64,000 nucleotides of DNA from Empedobacter stercoris (GTDB lineage Bacteria; Bacteroidota; Bacteroidia; Flavobacteriales; Weeksellaceae): the NCBI RefSeq assembly GCF_965137335.1, contig NZ_CBCRZD010000010.1; one strand, 5' to 3'. Below the pieces are notes generated by a model. The model was given only the letters and a program-made list of their open reading frames with translations. It was not told the origin of the DNA and made no database searches. This document shows positions 16,606-24,517 of the stretch, piece after piece (position 1 is the first letter of the stretch; each line of letters opens with the position of its first letter). The position numbers were made by a program, and so were the translations under genes.

Positions 16606-16632
16606 AAAAGCCACTCCAAGAGTGGCTTTTCT
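16606..16632. terminator. Bidirectional terminator
   Basis: Stem AAAAGCCACT/AGTGGCTTTT with a 5-nt loop between the convergent M49-like gene and a minus-strand hypothetical. Confidence 0.85.
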
Positions 16633-17047
16633 AATTTGTTTTTTCAAAATAGATCGTTTCATTACTATCGGGATCTCCAATCATAAATTCAATTTCAAAA
16701 TTGGTGAAATTTCGTTTTATTCCTTGTACACTTATTGTATCTCCACAACTAAAAGACATTGCGTTTATTTCTTCTATTTCTGGAGAAAACTCAAATTTTC
16801 CTTTTTGACAAATATTAACTTTTGGAATTCTATCATTCAAATAGAAATTCCCTTTAGAATCAAGCCTTAATCTTATCTTTTCTAAATCACTCACATCAAT
16901 CGTAGAAGATTTAGAAACTTTGTAAGTACCTACAATATTTCCGTCAGTAACTTCGTAAAGCAAAGAAGGTTTAATGGAATAATAAATAAAAATCAACAAC
17001 GGAAAAATCAATAAAGAAAATCCTTTTAATAATTGTTTTTTATTCAT
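16631..17047 (-). CDS. Hypothetical single-pass membrane protein
   Basis: A 138-aa protein of no recognised family. A basic N-terminus is followed by one hydrophobic helix (about 8-26); the remaining 110 residues are beta-rich and probably periplasmic, with two Cys residues that could pair. The start at 17047 is chosen over one 12 nt upstream because its ATG overlaps, as ATGA, the end of a preceding short hydrophobic frame (17046-17157) that lacks a standard start codon. It ends inside the shared terminator. Function unknown. Confidence 0.6.
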   Translation of the reverse strand: MNKKQLLKGFSLLIFPLLIFIYYSIKPSLLYEVTDGNIVGTYKVSKSSTIDVSDLEKIRLRLDSKGNFYLNDRIPKVNICQKGKFEFSPEIEEINAMSFSCGDTISVQGIKRNFTNFEIEFMIGDPDSNETIYFEKTN

Positions 17048-17156
17048 TGGATTTTCCAAAACCCAATAATCATCATCGTTATTCTAATCAAAAAAGATAA
17101 TCCTAAAATAATGATTATAAAAAAAACTGAAAGAGTAAAAGAAATATTGTCATGAA

Positions 17157-17657
17157 TTATTTCTTCGATTCTAAAAACGTTTCAAAAGCTTTTTCAAATT
17201 CTTCTAATGTAATTAGATGTGTCATATTTGCAGCAAAAATTTGTTCGATATTTCCGTTTAGTTTTTGTAAATTTTCGACAAATTCAATCTGAAATTTTGG
17301 TTCGATGACATCATCTTGTAAACCGGTAAAAATTAAATTAGGTTGAGTTGGAACTCCGTTCAATAATTGTTCTGGAAGAAACGGTTTCAATCGTTCTACG
17401 GCAATTACAGCAGGATTGAACATTAATACAGGAATATTTAATACCAGTCCCAAATAATAACTTATCATTCCGCCAAGACTTGTTCCTGCAATAAATTCGA
17501 TCGGTTCTTTTTTGAATTGAGCAATTAAATCTTGCACTAAAGTTGTTGCATTATCATAATCAATAGATGGTGCAAAGCAATCGCCTAATGAGTCTAAATA
17601 TGCTCTTTTTTCATCTGTTACAGATCCTTGGTAGCCGTGTAAGTATGCAAATTTCAT
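17157..17657 (-). CDS. YqiA-like alpha/beta-hydrolase (esterase)
   Basis: A 166-aa small serine hydrolase of the YqiA/UPF0227 type. The start YLHGYQGS matches the family's oxyanion-hole loop. The nucleophile elbow is GTSLGGMISYYLG (Ser at about 60), the acid is in TGLQDDVI and the catalytic His in MTHLITLEEF. YqiA acts on short acyl and palmitoyl esters in vitro; the natural substrate is not known. No membrane or export signal, so cytoplasmic. It lies just left of the decay zone and may head the transcript of the membrane protein at 16.6-17.0 kb. Confidence 0.85.
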   Translation of the reverse strand: MKFAYLHGYQGSVTDEKRAYLDSLGDCFAPSIDYDNATTLVQDLIAQFKKEPIEFIAGTSLGGMISYYLGLVLNIPVLMFNPAVIAVERLKPFLPEQLLNGVPTQPNLIFTGLQDDVIEPKFQIEFVENLQKLNGNIEQIFAANMTHLITLEEFEKAFETFLESKK

Positions 17658-17878
17658 TTGTTTTATATTTTATAATGTCAAACTTTACTTCGATAAACTC
17701 AGTAACCAAGAGTTAAATCTGACGTTGTAAAAATACAAAATAAATACACGTTCAAATGTATTTTAAGATCGTTACGTTTTTATTTTTTTTTGAATGAATT
17801 AGTTAATTCACTAACTTAATTGTAAATTAGTAGTAAATAAAGTGCTTACAGTTTATATTTTTTATTAATTATATAATT

Positions 17879-18071
17879 ATGAACGATACAAGTTTAAAAC
17901 ATGTCAATTCTAAACTAAAAAACTTCCTGATTATTTTTTGGAAGAGAAAAAAAATTTGAATTAACAAAAGAACAAGAAAAGATATTAGATCAACGCTTAG
18001 AAGAACCTAAGGAGAATTTTTTGTATGCAAAAGATGTTATGAAAGAATTGCGAAAAAAATATGAATTATAA
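17879..18071 (+). pseudogene. Antitoxin of a ParE-type addiction module, frameshifted
   Basis: The 3' half, read up to the stop at 18069-18071, gives FELTKEQEKILDQRLEEP and then YAKDVMKELRKKYEL, the usual tail of addiction-module antitoxins paired with ParE/RelE toxins. The 5' half from the ATG at 17879 is in another frame and stops at 17967-17969. The frames meet at the A-run at 17949-17956, where one indel would reconnect them. The 3' end overlaps the toxin ATG, as in live modules. Without an intact N-terminus it is probably inactive. Confidence 0.6.
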
Positions 18072-18262
18072 TATTCGCATTTCTCCTGAAGCTGTATAGG
18101 ATATCGACCAAGCTTTTGCTTATTATTCTGAGTTTTCTATTTCTGCTGTAAAGTCTTTTGAAGCTGAGTTAGCAAATGTTTTTGAAGCTTTAGAAACAAA
18201 CCCTTTTTACCAATTGAGGTATAAAAATTTACATGGAAAACCCTTCAAATCTTTACCTTATT

Positions 18263-19492
18263 TGTAATCTTCCCTAAAAAACGGAACGTTTAAAAATATA
18301 GTTTATTAACTTAGGGATAATTATGAAACAAAGCAATTTTACAGAAGTTCAGATCGTAAAGATTTTATCTGAACAAAATTAGGGCAAAACAGTCAATGAA
18401 ATTTGTCATGAACATGGAATAAGTCAACCCACTTTTTATAAATGGAAGCCCATTAATTAGCTCAATTAAAGGAACTAGAGAAGCAATTGTCTCAATATAA
18501 AAAATTGTAGCAGAGCTTACTTTAGAAAACGTAGTTTTAAAAGATGTTATCAAAAAAAGCTATAACGCCTTGTGAAAAACGAGAATTGGTGTTGTATTCA
18601 AAAGCAAAATATTAACTAAGTTCTCGCAGGGGTTGTCGTCTATTTAGTTTAAGAACGTCCGTTTTTTTATTATCAAAAAGTCTGTAAAAATGAAGATGAT
18701 AAAATATGTTTTCAATTGATAGCTCTATCCAACGAGCATCAAACTTGGGGCTTTTGGATAATGTATTATCGTTTACGAAATTTAGGCTTTACTTGGAACC
18801 ATAAACGCGTTTATCGTGTTTACAAAATGATGCGTTTAAATTTGAGAAATAAACGCAAGAAATGATTATCAGCACGGGTAAAAGATCCACTTTTGCGCCC
18901 GATTAATCATAACATTACGTGGAGCATTGATTTTAAGCAGGATGCTTTGCAGAATGGTAAAAAAGTGCGTTCATTGAATATTTTGGATGATTTTAACCGA
19001 GAAATTTTAGCCATCGCCGTTGATACAAGTTTACCTTCAGGACGAGTAGTAAGAGAGTTTGAGAATTTAATTCAATGGAGAGGAAAACCAGAGAGAATAA
19101 GAGTCGATAATGGACCAGAATTTATTGCAAACGCTCTAAAAGATTGGTGTCATAATCAGTCTATTGAATTGAATTATATTCAGCCTGGTCAACCGACGCA
19201 AAATAGTTTGATCGAACGTTTTAATCGTACATTTAGACAAGAAGTTTTGGATTGTTTTATGTTTTCAACAATCAAGCAATTCAACATATTCTCTCAAGCT
19301 TGGATGTGGATGTATAACAATAAGAGACCGCACGCAAGCCTCGGATACCTTACTCCGCACGAGTTTTTGTTGAAATATGGAAAAATAAATAAACCGAATA
19401 CAAGTGAATTTCCAACATTTCAGCAAGATAATTGTAGTAATAATCAGTGGAAATCATTAGTTTTGAATGTAGCTAGTTAAGGGAAGATTACA
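18263..19492 (+). mobile_element. Degenerate IS3-family insertion sequence (about 1.23 kb)
   Basis: The ends are 13-bp perfect inverted repeats, TGTAATCTTCCCT at 18263-18275 and its complement at 19480-19492, with the TG...CA termini of IS3-family elements. Inside are remnants of orfA and a DDE transposase orfB in the expected order. Length is typical. No clean target-site duplication flanks the ends. The element sits inside the toxin gene. Both reading frames are broken, so it cannot move by itself. Confidence 0.85.
18323..19480 (+). pseudogene. IS3-family transposase (orfA and orfB), multiply disrupted
   Basis: orfA starts at 18323 (MKQSNFTEVQIVKILSEQN) and meets TAG at 18380-18382; the HTH (GKTVNEICHEHGISQPTFYKWK) and the leucine-zipper part (LAQLKELEKQLSQY) are in different frames. 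In orfB the frame is shifted at a T-run near 18660-18668, and a TGA at 18862-18864 follows NKRKK. The catalytic core is intact in one frame from 18868 to the stop: WSIDFKQD (D), RVDNGPEF (D) and NSLIERFNR (E), the DDE triad. At least four lesions are visible, so it is dead. Confidence 0.85.
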
Positions 19493-19533
19493 ATGTTTTA
19501 TCTAGTTATTCTATTTTGTTGGAAATAAAGATT

Positions 19534-19920
19534 CTATTTTCTGTAGTTCTCATTTATTAACTTTATGATTAATTCAAAAATTTTATAACAAAAAAACGGG
19601 ATTCCAATAATACCAATTATCCAACCTAATAGTGGAGTGTATTTTCTTGAATCATTAAATAGATGGTTAAATGGTAGCATTGCATAGCAAAGAATAATGA
19701 AAATGAAATAGCCTATTATCCTTGCAATATTTTTAGTTTTATCACTATATAAATTATTGTTTAGAATGTAAACTACTACAGCTCCACCACCAAAAAAGAA
19801 TAGAGTTAAAAGTGCTATTATAGTTGTTTGCTTTTCTTTCGATACAATTAATAAAAAAAAAGAAATAATTACAAATAGAATACTGATTAAGTAATAGATT
19901 TTTTTATTTTTTATAATCAT
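19534..19920 (-). CDS. Hypothetical four-helix membrane protein
   Basis: A 128-aa protein with four hydrophobic segments (about 8-26, 33-53, 64-82 and 98-118) separated by short basic or Asn-rich loops. No family is recognised. Its last 10 codons overlap, on the opposite strand, the toxin remnant right of the IS, so the C-terminus could have been altered by the rearrangement. The start codon is 17 nt from that of a divergent frame. Function unknown. Confidence 0.5.
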   Translation of the reverse strand: MIIKNKKIYYLISILFVIISFFLLIVSKEKQTTIIALLTLFFFGGGAVVVYILNNNLYSDKTKNIARIIGYFIFIILCYAMLPFNHLFNDSRKYTPLLGWIIGIIGIPFFCYKIFELIIKLINENYRK

Positions 19921-20009
19921 TTTGATAAATACTAATTTTGAATACAGTGAGTAAAGATAAATTTATAATTTCTGATTTAAAGTTTAATTATCAAACAAAA
20001 TCAACCAAA

Positions 20010-20482
20010 ATGAGAAAAATAGAACAACTTTTTAGTGAATATGGTGAGAGTCATCAAAATGCTACAAACAAATTGATTCATTGGATTTGTGTTCCACTCA
20101 TCTTTTGGACGATTCTTGGCTTTATTTCCTACATTCCAACGCCGCATTTTTATATTCCAGCTTTTGGTTATATAAGTATAGCTTCAATTATTGCGTTGAT
20201 AATTGTTTCAAAATTTTATTTCAGACTTTCGTTTGTCGTTGGTTTTATCATGATTTTTGTGATGTTGATAATGGAGTTTTTTATTTCACAATGCAATCTT
20301 CAATTTGGTATTAAATCTTGGACAGTTTACTTGGTAGTTTTAACTTTACATGGATTCAGATATTCGTTGGTCACAAAATAGAAGGGAAGAAGCCAAGTTT
20401 TCTCAAAGACTTACAATTTTTGTTGGTTGGCCCAATTTGGTTATTAGGTTTTATTCTTCGTAAGATAGGAGTTAAATATTAA
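20010..20482 (+). pseudogene. Mpo1-like (DUF962) membrane protein, frameshifted
   Basis: From the ATG at 20010 the protein begins MRKIEQLFSEYGESHQ and has the Mpo1-like features: His in GESHQN and in NKLIHW, then three or four membrane helices. The frame breaks near 20338-20344. In the next frame the rest of the family can be read: TWIQIFVGHKIEGKKPSFL, then LLVGPIWLLGFIL, ending TAA at 20480-20482. The GHKIEGKKPSF block carries conserved metal-site residues, so the truncated product would lack them. Yeast Mpo1 is a dioxygenase acting on 2-hydroxy fatty acids. A single-base indel is enough to explain the break. An upstream in-frame ATG at 19938 is less likely. Confidence 0.75.
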
Positions 20483-20509
20483 GATTTTTCATCTAAAGAC
20501 GAAAGAGAT

Positions 20510-20553
20510 TATAACGACAAGTTTGCCTAAGAAAGGGCTAACTTGCGGTTATA
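20510..20553. repeat. Long imperfect hairpin
   Basis: TATAAC and CAAGTT pair with AACTTG and GTTATA around a GA/CG internal loop, with a GCC/GGC top stem and a short loop. There is no T-run directly after it, so it does not look like a simple terminator. It lies 27 nt after the Mpo1-like remnant. It may be a dispersed palindromic element. Confidence 0.5.
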
Positions 20554-20580
20554 TATTTGAAAAGCAAAAAGTTTAAACTA

Positions 20581-20612
20581 AAAAATGCTTCCAATAAATA
20601 GGAAGCATTTTT
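20581..20612. terminator. Bidirectional terminator downstream of purB
   Basis: A perfect 12-bp stem (AAAAATGCTTCC and complement) with an 8-nt loop; the A-run on the left provides a U-run for the minus-strand purB message. Confidence 0.85.
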
Positions 20613-20638
20613 CGTTTCATGTGTTGTTTTAAGCGTGT

Positions 20639-22066
20639 TTACACTTTCAGGTCTGTATGAGCGCCCAAAAGTGCTTTATTTTTTTCGATTATAGGATCAA
20701 CCAAATCTTTTAAGAATTCTTCTGTCTGTTCAGATGCAAATCCTGTAAAGTTCTTCGGATCTAATAATTCGACTAATTTATCTTTATCAATTTTTACGTT
20801 ATCATCAGCAATAATACGTTCAATCAAATCGTTTGATTTTCCTTCCATTTTCACTTGTCTTGCAGCTTCCATAGAATGCGTACGGATGATTTCGTGTAAT
20901 TCTTGACGGTCTCCACCATTTTTAACCCCTTCCATAATGATATATTCGGTTGCCATAAATGGTAATTCTTCCGCAATATGCTTCTCGATGATTTTAGGAT
21001 AAACGACTAAACCATCTAAAATATTGTTCCAAATGATTAAAATTGCATCAATCGCTAAGAAAGCTTGAGGAACGGCTAAGCGTTTGTTTGCAGAATCGTC
21101 TAATGTTCTTTCGAACCATTGTGTTGAGGCAACCATTGCAGGAGAACTTGCCAAAGACATCACGTATTTCGCTAATGAAGCGATACGCTCAGAACGCATT
21201 GGGTTGCGTTTGTATGCCATTGCAGAAGATCCAATTTGGTTTTTCTCGAAAGGTTCTTCAATTTCTTTTAAGTTTTGTAATAAACGTAAGTCGTTTGTGA
21301 ATTTATGTGCAGATTGTGCGATGTTTGATAATAATTCTAATGCTTGTGCATCAATTTTACGATCGTAGGTTTGTCCAGAAACGGCAAAAACATTGTTGAA
21401 TCCGAAACGTTCAGATAATTTTTTGTCTAATGTTTTTACTTTTTGGTAATCTCCGTCAAATAATTCTTTGAAAGAAGCGGCTGTTCCAGTTGTTCCTTTT
21501 ACACCACGAAAACGTAGAGTATCAATTCTGAATTCTAATTCTTCTAAGTCTAATAAAACAGATTGTAACCAAAGTGTTGCACGTTTACCAACTGTAGTTA
21601 ACTGCGCTGGTTGAAAATGTGTAAATCCTAATGTTGGTAAATCTTTGTACTGACGTGCAAATTTTGCTAAACCGTCAATTACATTGATTAATTGTCCTTT
21701 GATGTGTTGAAAACCATCACGGATTTGAATCAAGTCTGTATTATCGCCAACAAAAGCAGAAGTTGCACCTAAGTGAATAATTGCTTTTGCGCTTGGTGCA
21801 ACGTCTCCGTAAGCGTGTACGTGAGCCATTACATCGTGGCGAAATTTCTTTTCGTAAGCTGCTGCAACATCATAATCAATGTTTGTTGCATTGTCTTTTA
21901 ACGCTTGAATTTGTTCGTCTGTAATATCTAATCCAAGTTCTTTTTCAATTTCTGCTAAAGCAATCCAAAGCTGTCTCCATGTTGTAAATTTTTTCTCAGG
22001 AGAAAAGATGTATAGCATTTCGTCGCTACAATATCTCGATTCTAACGGATTTTGATACTTGTTCAT
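20639..22066 (-). CDS. purB: Adenylosuccinate lyase
   Basis: A 475-aa fumarase-superfamily lyase. It splits fumarate from SAICAR and from adenylosuccinate, so it acts twice in purine synthesis. The superfamily signature is GSSAMAYKRNPMRSER at 279-294, with the catalytic Ser280/281 in the flexible loop; LGFTHFQPAQ (146-155) carries the second active-site His. Length is normal for the longer Bacteroidota form. It is the third gene of purA-fn3k-purB, 21 nt after the kinase-like gene, so both adenylosuccinate enzymes are made from one transcript. Confidence 0.97.
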   Translation of the reverse strand: MNKYQNPLESRYCSDEMLYIFSPEKKFTTWRQLWIALAEIEKELGLDITDEQIQALKDNATNIDYDVAAAYEKKFRHDVMAHVHAYGDVAPSAKAIIHLGATSAFVGDNTDLIQIRDGFQHIKGQLINVIDGLAKFARQYKDLPTLGFTHFQPAQLTTVGKRATLWLQSVLLDLEELEFRIDTLRFRGVKGTTGTAASFKELFDGDYQKVKTLDKKLSERFGFNNVFAVSGQTYDRKIDAQALELLSNIAQSAHKFTNDLRLLQNLKEIEEPFEKNQIGSSAMAYKRNPMRSERIASLAKYVMSLASSPAMVASTQWFERTLDDSANKRLAVPQAFLAIDAILIIWNNILDGLVVYPKIIEKHIAEELPFMATEYIIMEGVKNGGDRQELHEIIRTHSMEAARQVKMEGKSNDLIERIIADDNVKIDKDKLVELLDPKNFTGFASEQTEEFLKDLVDPIIEKNKALLGAHTDLKV

Positions 22067-22087
22067 TGTATTGTGTTTGTTTTGTTT

Positions 22088-22942
22088 TTAAAATTTCTTC
22101 AAAATGGTTTGTACGTCTTTCACATAATATCCTTCGAAAAGATAAGCGTGAATCAACAATGGAAATAATTGCGCAATAGGCAAACGTTCCTCGTAATTGG
22201 CTTCGAGCGGATGACTTTCTTGATAAGCATCGAAAAAAGCATCGTCAAATCCACCAAAAAGTTTTGCTATAGAAATGTCCATTTCGCGATGTCCATAGTA
22301 AATAGCAGGGTCAATAATTGTAAATTCATCGTTTGAATTCGCTAAAATATTTCCGTTCCAAAAATCACCATGAATTAACGCTGGTTTTTCTTCGGGGAAT
22401 ATAGAATTCAATTGTTTACATAAATTTTCTGCTGATTTTAGTTGTTTTGAAGTGATTAATTGTTTGTTTTGCAACAATTTTATCATGGGTAAGATTCGAT
22501 TGTTTGCGTAAAAATCACTCCAAGTTGTTGTAAAACTATTCGGTTGCACCACAATTGCGATATAATTGTCTTCTGTCCAACCAAATTGTTTGTTTGTTTT
22601 TTGATGAAGTTTAGCTAAGTTTCTTCCTAAGTTTTCCCAATTAACAACAGTTGGAGTAGAGGATTCTATCCATTCTAACACTAAATATTGAAAATCTTTT
22701 CCTGCTTCACCAACATCGATCACCTTCGGAACTGAAAATGTCTTTGTTTTTTTGATGGCTTCTAAAGCTCGCGCTTCTTTTTTGAAAAGTTGTGGGAAGT
22801 TATTAGCAGAATTAACCTTTAAAAAATATTTTTTATCAAACGACTCTAATCGAAAGGCATCGTTAATATCACCACCTTTTATCGGGACGATAGAATCTAT
22901 GCCTAAATTCAATTGTTTTAATCGTTCTAAAATTTCATTCAT
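22088..22942 (-). CDS. Fructosamine/ketosamine-3-kinase family protein
   Basis: A 284-aa aminoglycoside-phosphotransferase-fold kinase of the fructosamine-3-kinase type. Visible are the nucleotide-binding lysine in KKYFLKVN, the catalytic loop LIHGDFWNGN and the metal motif IDPAIYYGHREMD. Such kinases phosphorylate sugars attached to amines so that glycated proteins or ribulosamines fall apart. It sits between purA and purB (58 and 21 nt). This link may be only shared expression, since a direct purine role is not known for the family. Confidence 0.88.
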   Translation of the reverse strand: MNEILERLKQLNLGIDSIVPIKGGDINDAFRLESFDKKYFLKVNSANNFPQLFKKEARALEAIKKTKTFSVPKVIDVGEAGKDFQYLVLEWIESSTPTVVNWENLGRNLAKLHQKTNKQFGWTEDNYIAIVVQPNSFTTTWSDFYANNRILPMIKLLQNKQLITSKQLKSAENLCKQLNSIFPEEKPALIHGDFWNGNILANSNDEFTIIDPAIYYGHREMDISIAKLFGGFDDAFFDAYQESHPLEANYEERLPIAQLFPLLIHAYLFEGYYVKDVQTILKKF

Positions 22943-23000
22943 AAAAATATCTCATAAAGTTATAGCCTAACAATAACGTCAGGCTATATTATAAATTATA

Positions 23001-24287
23001 TTAAAATAAAGTTGTTCTAATAATGTTTTGAGAGCGCTCTGGACCAACCGAAACTAAATAAACTTCGATTCCTAAGTATTTCTCAATGTAGTGGATGTAA
23101 TCTTGCGCAGTTTGCGGTAATTCGTCGAAAGTTTTTACGTTTGTAATATCTTCTTTCCATCCAGGTAATTCGTCGTATTGAGCTTCGTAATTAGCCAATT
23201 TAGTTGTAGAAGAAGTGAAATAATCGATGATTTTTCCATCTTCAGTTTTGTAACCTGTACAAACTTTAACGGTATCAATATTAGACATTACATCTAATTT
23301 AGTGATTACTAAATGTGTAATTCCATTAATCATACAAGCGTGTTTTAACGCCACTAAATCTAACCATCCTGTACGACGTGGACGACCTGTAGATGCTCCG
23401 AATTCGTGACCAACTTGACGGATTTTTTCTCCTAATTCGTTGTCCAACTCTGTTGGGAAAGGTCCGTTACCAACACGTGTACAATATGCTTTAGAAACTC
23501 CGATCAAATTTTTTAGTTTTGTAGGAGGAACTCCAGCACCAACACAAACTCCACCAGTTGTTGGAGAAGATGATGTAACGAAAGGATATGTACCAAAATC
23601 GATGTCTAACATCAAGGCTTGTGCACCTTCGAATAAAACGTTTTTACCTTCGTCAATTGCTTGGTTAATTTCTAACTCAGTATCAATAATACGTTCTTTT
23701 AAACGCTCTCCGTAAGCCACGTATTTTTCGTAGATTTCTTCAAAAGCTAAAGGCTCTTTTTCGAATAATTTTTCGAATAAAGCATTTTTAACAATTAAAT
23801 TTTCTTTGATTTTTTCTTTTAAAATATCTGGATTTAATAAATCAATAGCACGAATACCAACACGAGCAACTTTATCCTCATAACAAGGTCCAATTCCGCG
23901 TTTTGTTGTACCAATTTGATCTTTTCCGGCAAATTCTTCACGATATTCATCTAACAAAATATGATAAGGCATAATAATATGCGCTCTTCTTGAGATAAAT
24001 ACATGATCTGTAGATAAACCTCTTGCTTCTAATTTTTCGATTTCAGTGAAAAAAGCTGCAGGATCTACTACGACACCATTCGCAATAATACATTTTCCTT
24101 TGCATTGTAAAACTCCAGAAGGTAATAAGTGTAATACAAATTTATCATCACCTACATATACTGTATGACCAGCGTTGTTACCACCTTGGTAGCGTACAAC
24201 ATAATCTGCTTTTTCAGCAAGAACATCTGTAATTTTTCCTTTTCCCTCGTCACCCCATTGAAGACCGACTACTACGTGTGTTGACAT
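23001..24287 (-). CDS. purA: Adenylosuccinate synthetase
   Basis: A 428-aa GTP-dependent enzyme joining IMP and aspartate to adenylosuccinate, the first committed AMP step. The start MSTHVVVGLQWGDEGKGK places the GDEGKGK phosphate loop at residues 12-18. Other signatures are QGGNNAGHTV, GTTKRGIGPCYEDK and STGRPRRTGWLD. An in-frame ATG 42 nt upstream is not used because the family always starts just before the WGDEGKGK strand. The gene has a full consensus promoter and leads the operon with the fructosamine-kinase gene and purB. Confidence 0.97.
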   Translation of the reverse strand: MSTHVVVGLQWGDEGKGKITDVLAEKADYVVRYQGGNNAGHTVYVGDDKFVLHLLPSGVLQCKGKCIIANGVVVDPAAFFTEIEKLEARGLSTDHVFISRRAHIIMPYHILLDEYREEFAGKDQIGTTKRGIGPCYEDKVARVGIRAIDLLNPDILKEKIKENLIVKNALFEKLFEKEPLAFEEIYEKYVAYGERLKERIIDTELEINQAIDEGKNVLFEGAQALMLDIDFGTYPFVTSSSPTTGGVCVGAGVPPTKLKNLIGVSKAYCTRVGNGPFPTELDNELGEKIRQVGHEFGASTGRPRRTGWLDLVALKHACMINGITHLVITKLDVMSNIDTVKVCTGYKTEDGKIIDYFTSSTTKLANYEAQYDELPGWKEDITNVKTFDELPQTAQDYIHYIEKYLGIEVYLVSVGPERSQNIIRTTLF

Positions 24288-24351
24288 ATGTTTGTTCGTT
24301 ATTTGTTTTTGGAAATAAAAATGAAACAATTCATTTTATCTTGGTTCACTG

Positions 24352-24382
24352 CAAAGGTAATTTAAACCTTTTCTTAAACAAA
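24352..24382 (-). promoter_or_regulatory. Consensus promoter of the purA operon
   Basis: On the minus strand TTTG (24382-24379), 19 nt of spacer and TACCTTTG (24359-24352) form a perfect Bacteroidota promoter. The leader to the purA ATG is about 60 nt. No purine riboswitch-like structure was recognised in it. Confidence 0.8.
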
Positions 24383-24517
24383 TTTTAAACTCGATTTAGC
24401 ACTATTATTTTTCAAGATTTTGTTAATAATTTTTGAAGATGAAATTTACTTAAAAATAACCGAATCCATTTAAATAAAAAGCGTAATTTTACAAACTTTT
24501 ACACCAAAAATTTCCAT

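Larger units (their letters stand above)
18061..19568 (+). pseudogene. ParE/RelE-family toxin, nonsense mutated and split by an IS
   Basis: From the ATG at 18061 the frame reads MNYNIRISPEAV, hits TAG at 18097-18099, then continues DIDQAFAYYSEFSISAV and on to GKPFKSLPYL at 18262, where an insertion sequence begins. Right of the element the matching C-terminal strands can be read at 19506-19565 (LFYFVGNKDSIFCSSHLLTL, then TGA). Together these form a normal ParE-like toxin of about 90 residues. The TAG is a likely C-to-T change of a Gln codon. The nonsense codon and the insertion each inactivate it. The join across the element is my reconstruction. Confidence 0.65.

Noticed and set aside
18572..18680. 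Programmed -1 frameshift of the IS3 type as explanation for the broken transposase
   Set aside because: IS3 elements do use one frameshift, but here there are additional stops within orfA and orfB, which programmed shifting cannot bypass.
18258..19510. TTATT at both sides of the IS as target-site duplication
   Set aside because: On the right it lies 13 bp outside the inverted repeat, so it is not adjacent to the element end; probably chance in AT-rich DNA.
20010..20482. Programmed frameshift in the Mpo1-like gene
   Set aside because: No slippery heptamer with a following structure was recognised at the junction; an indel is simpler.
23440..23715. Long open frames opposite purA, purB, moxR and other conserved genes
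   Set aside because: They mirror codon use of well-conserved genes on the other strand, have no promoters and resemble no protein family.
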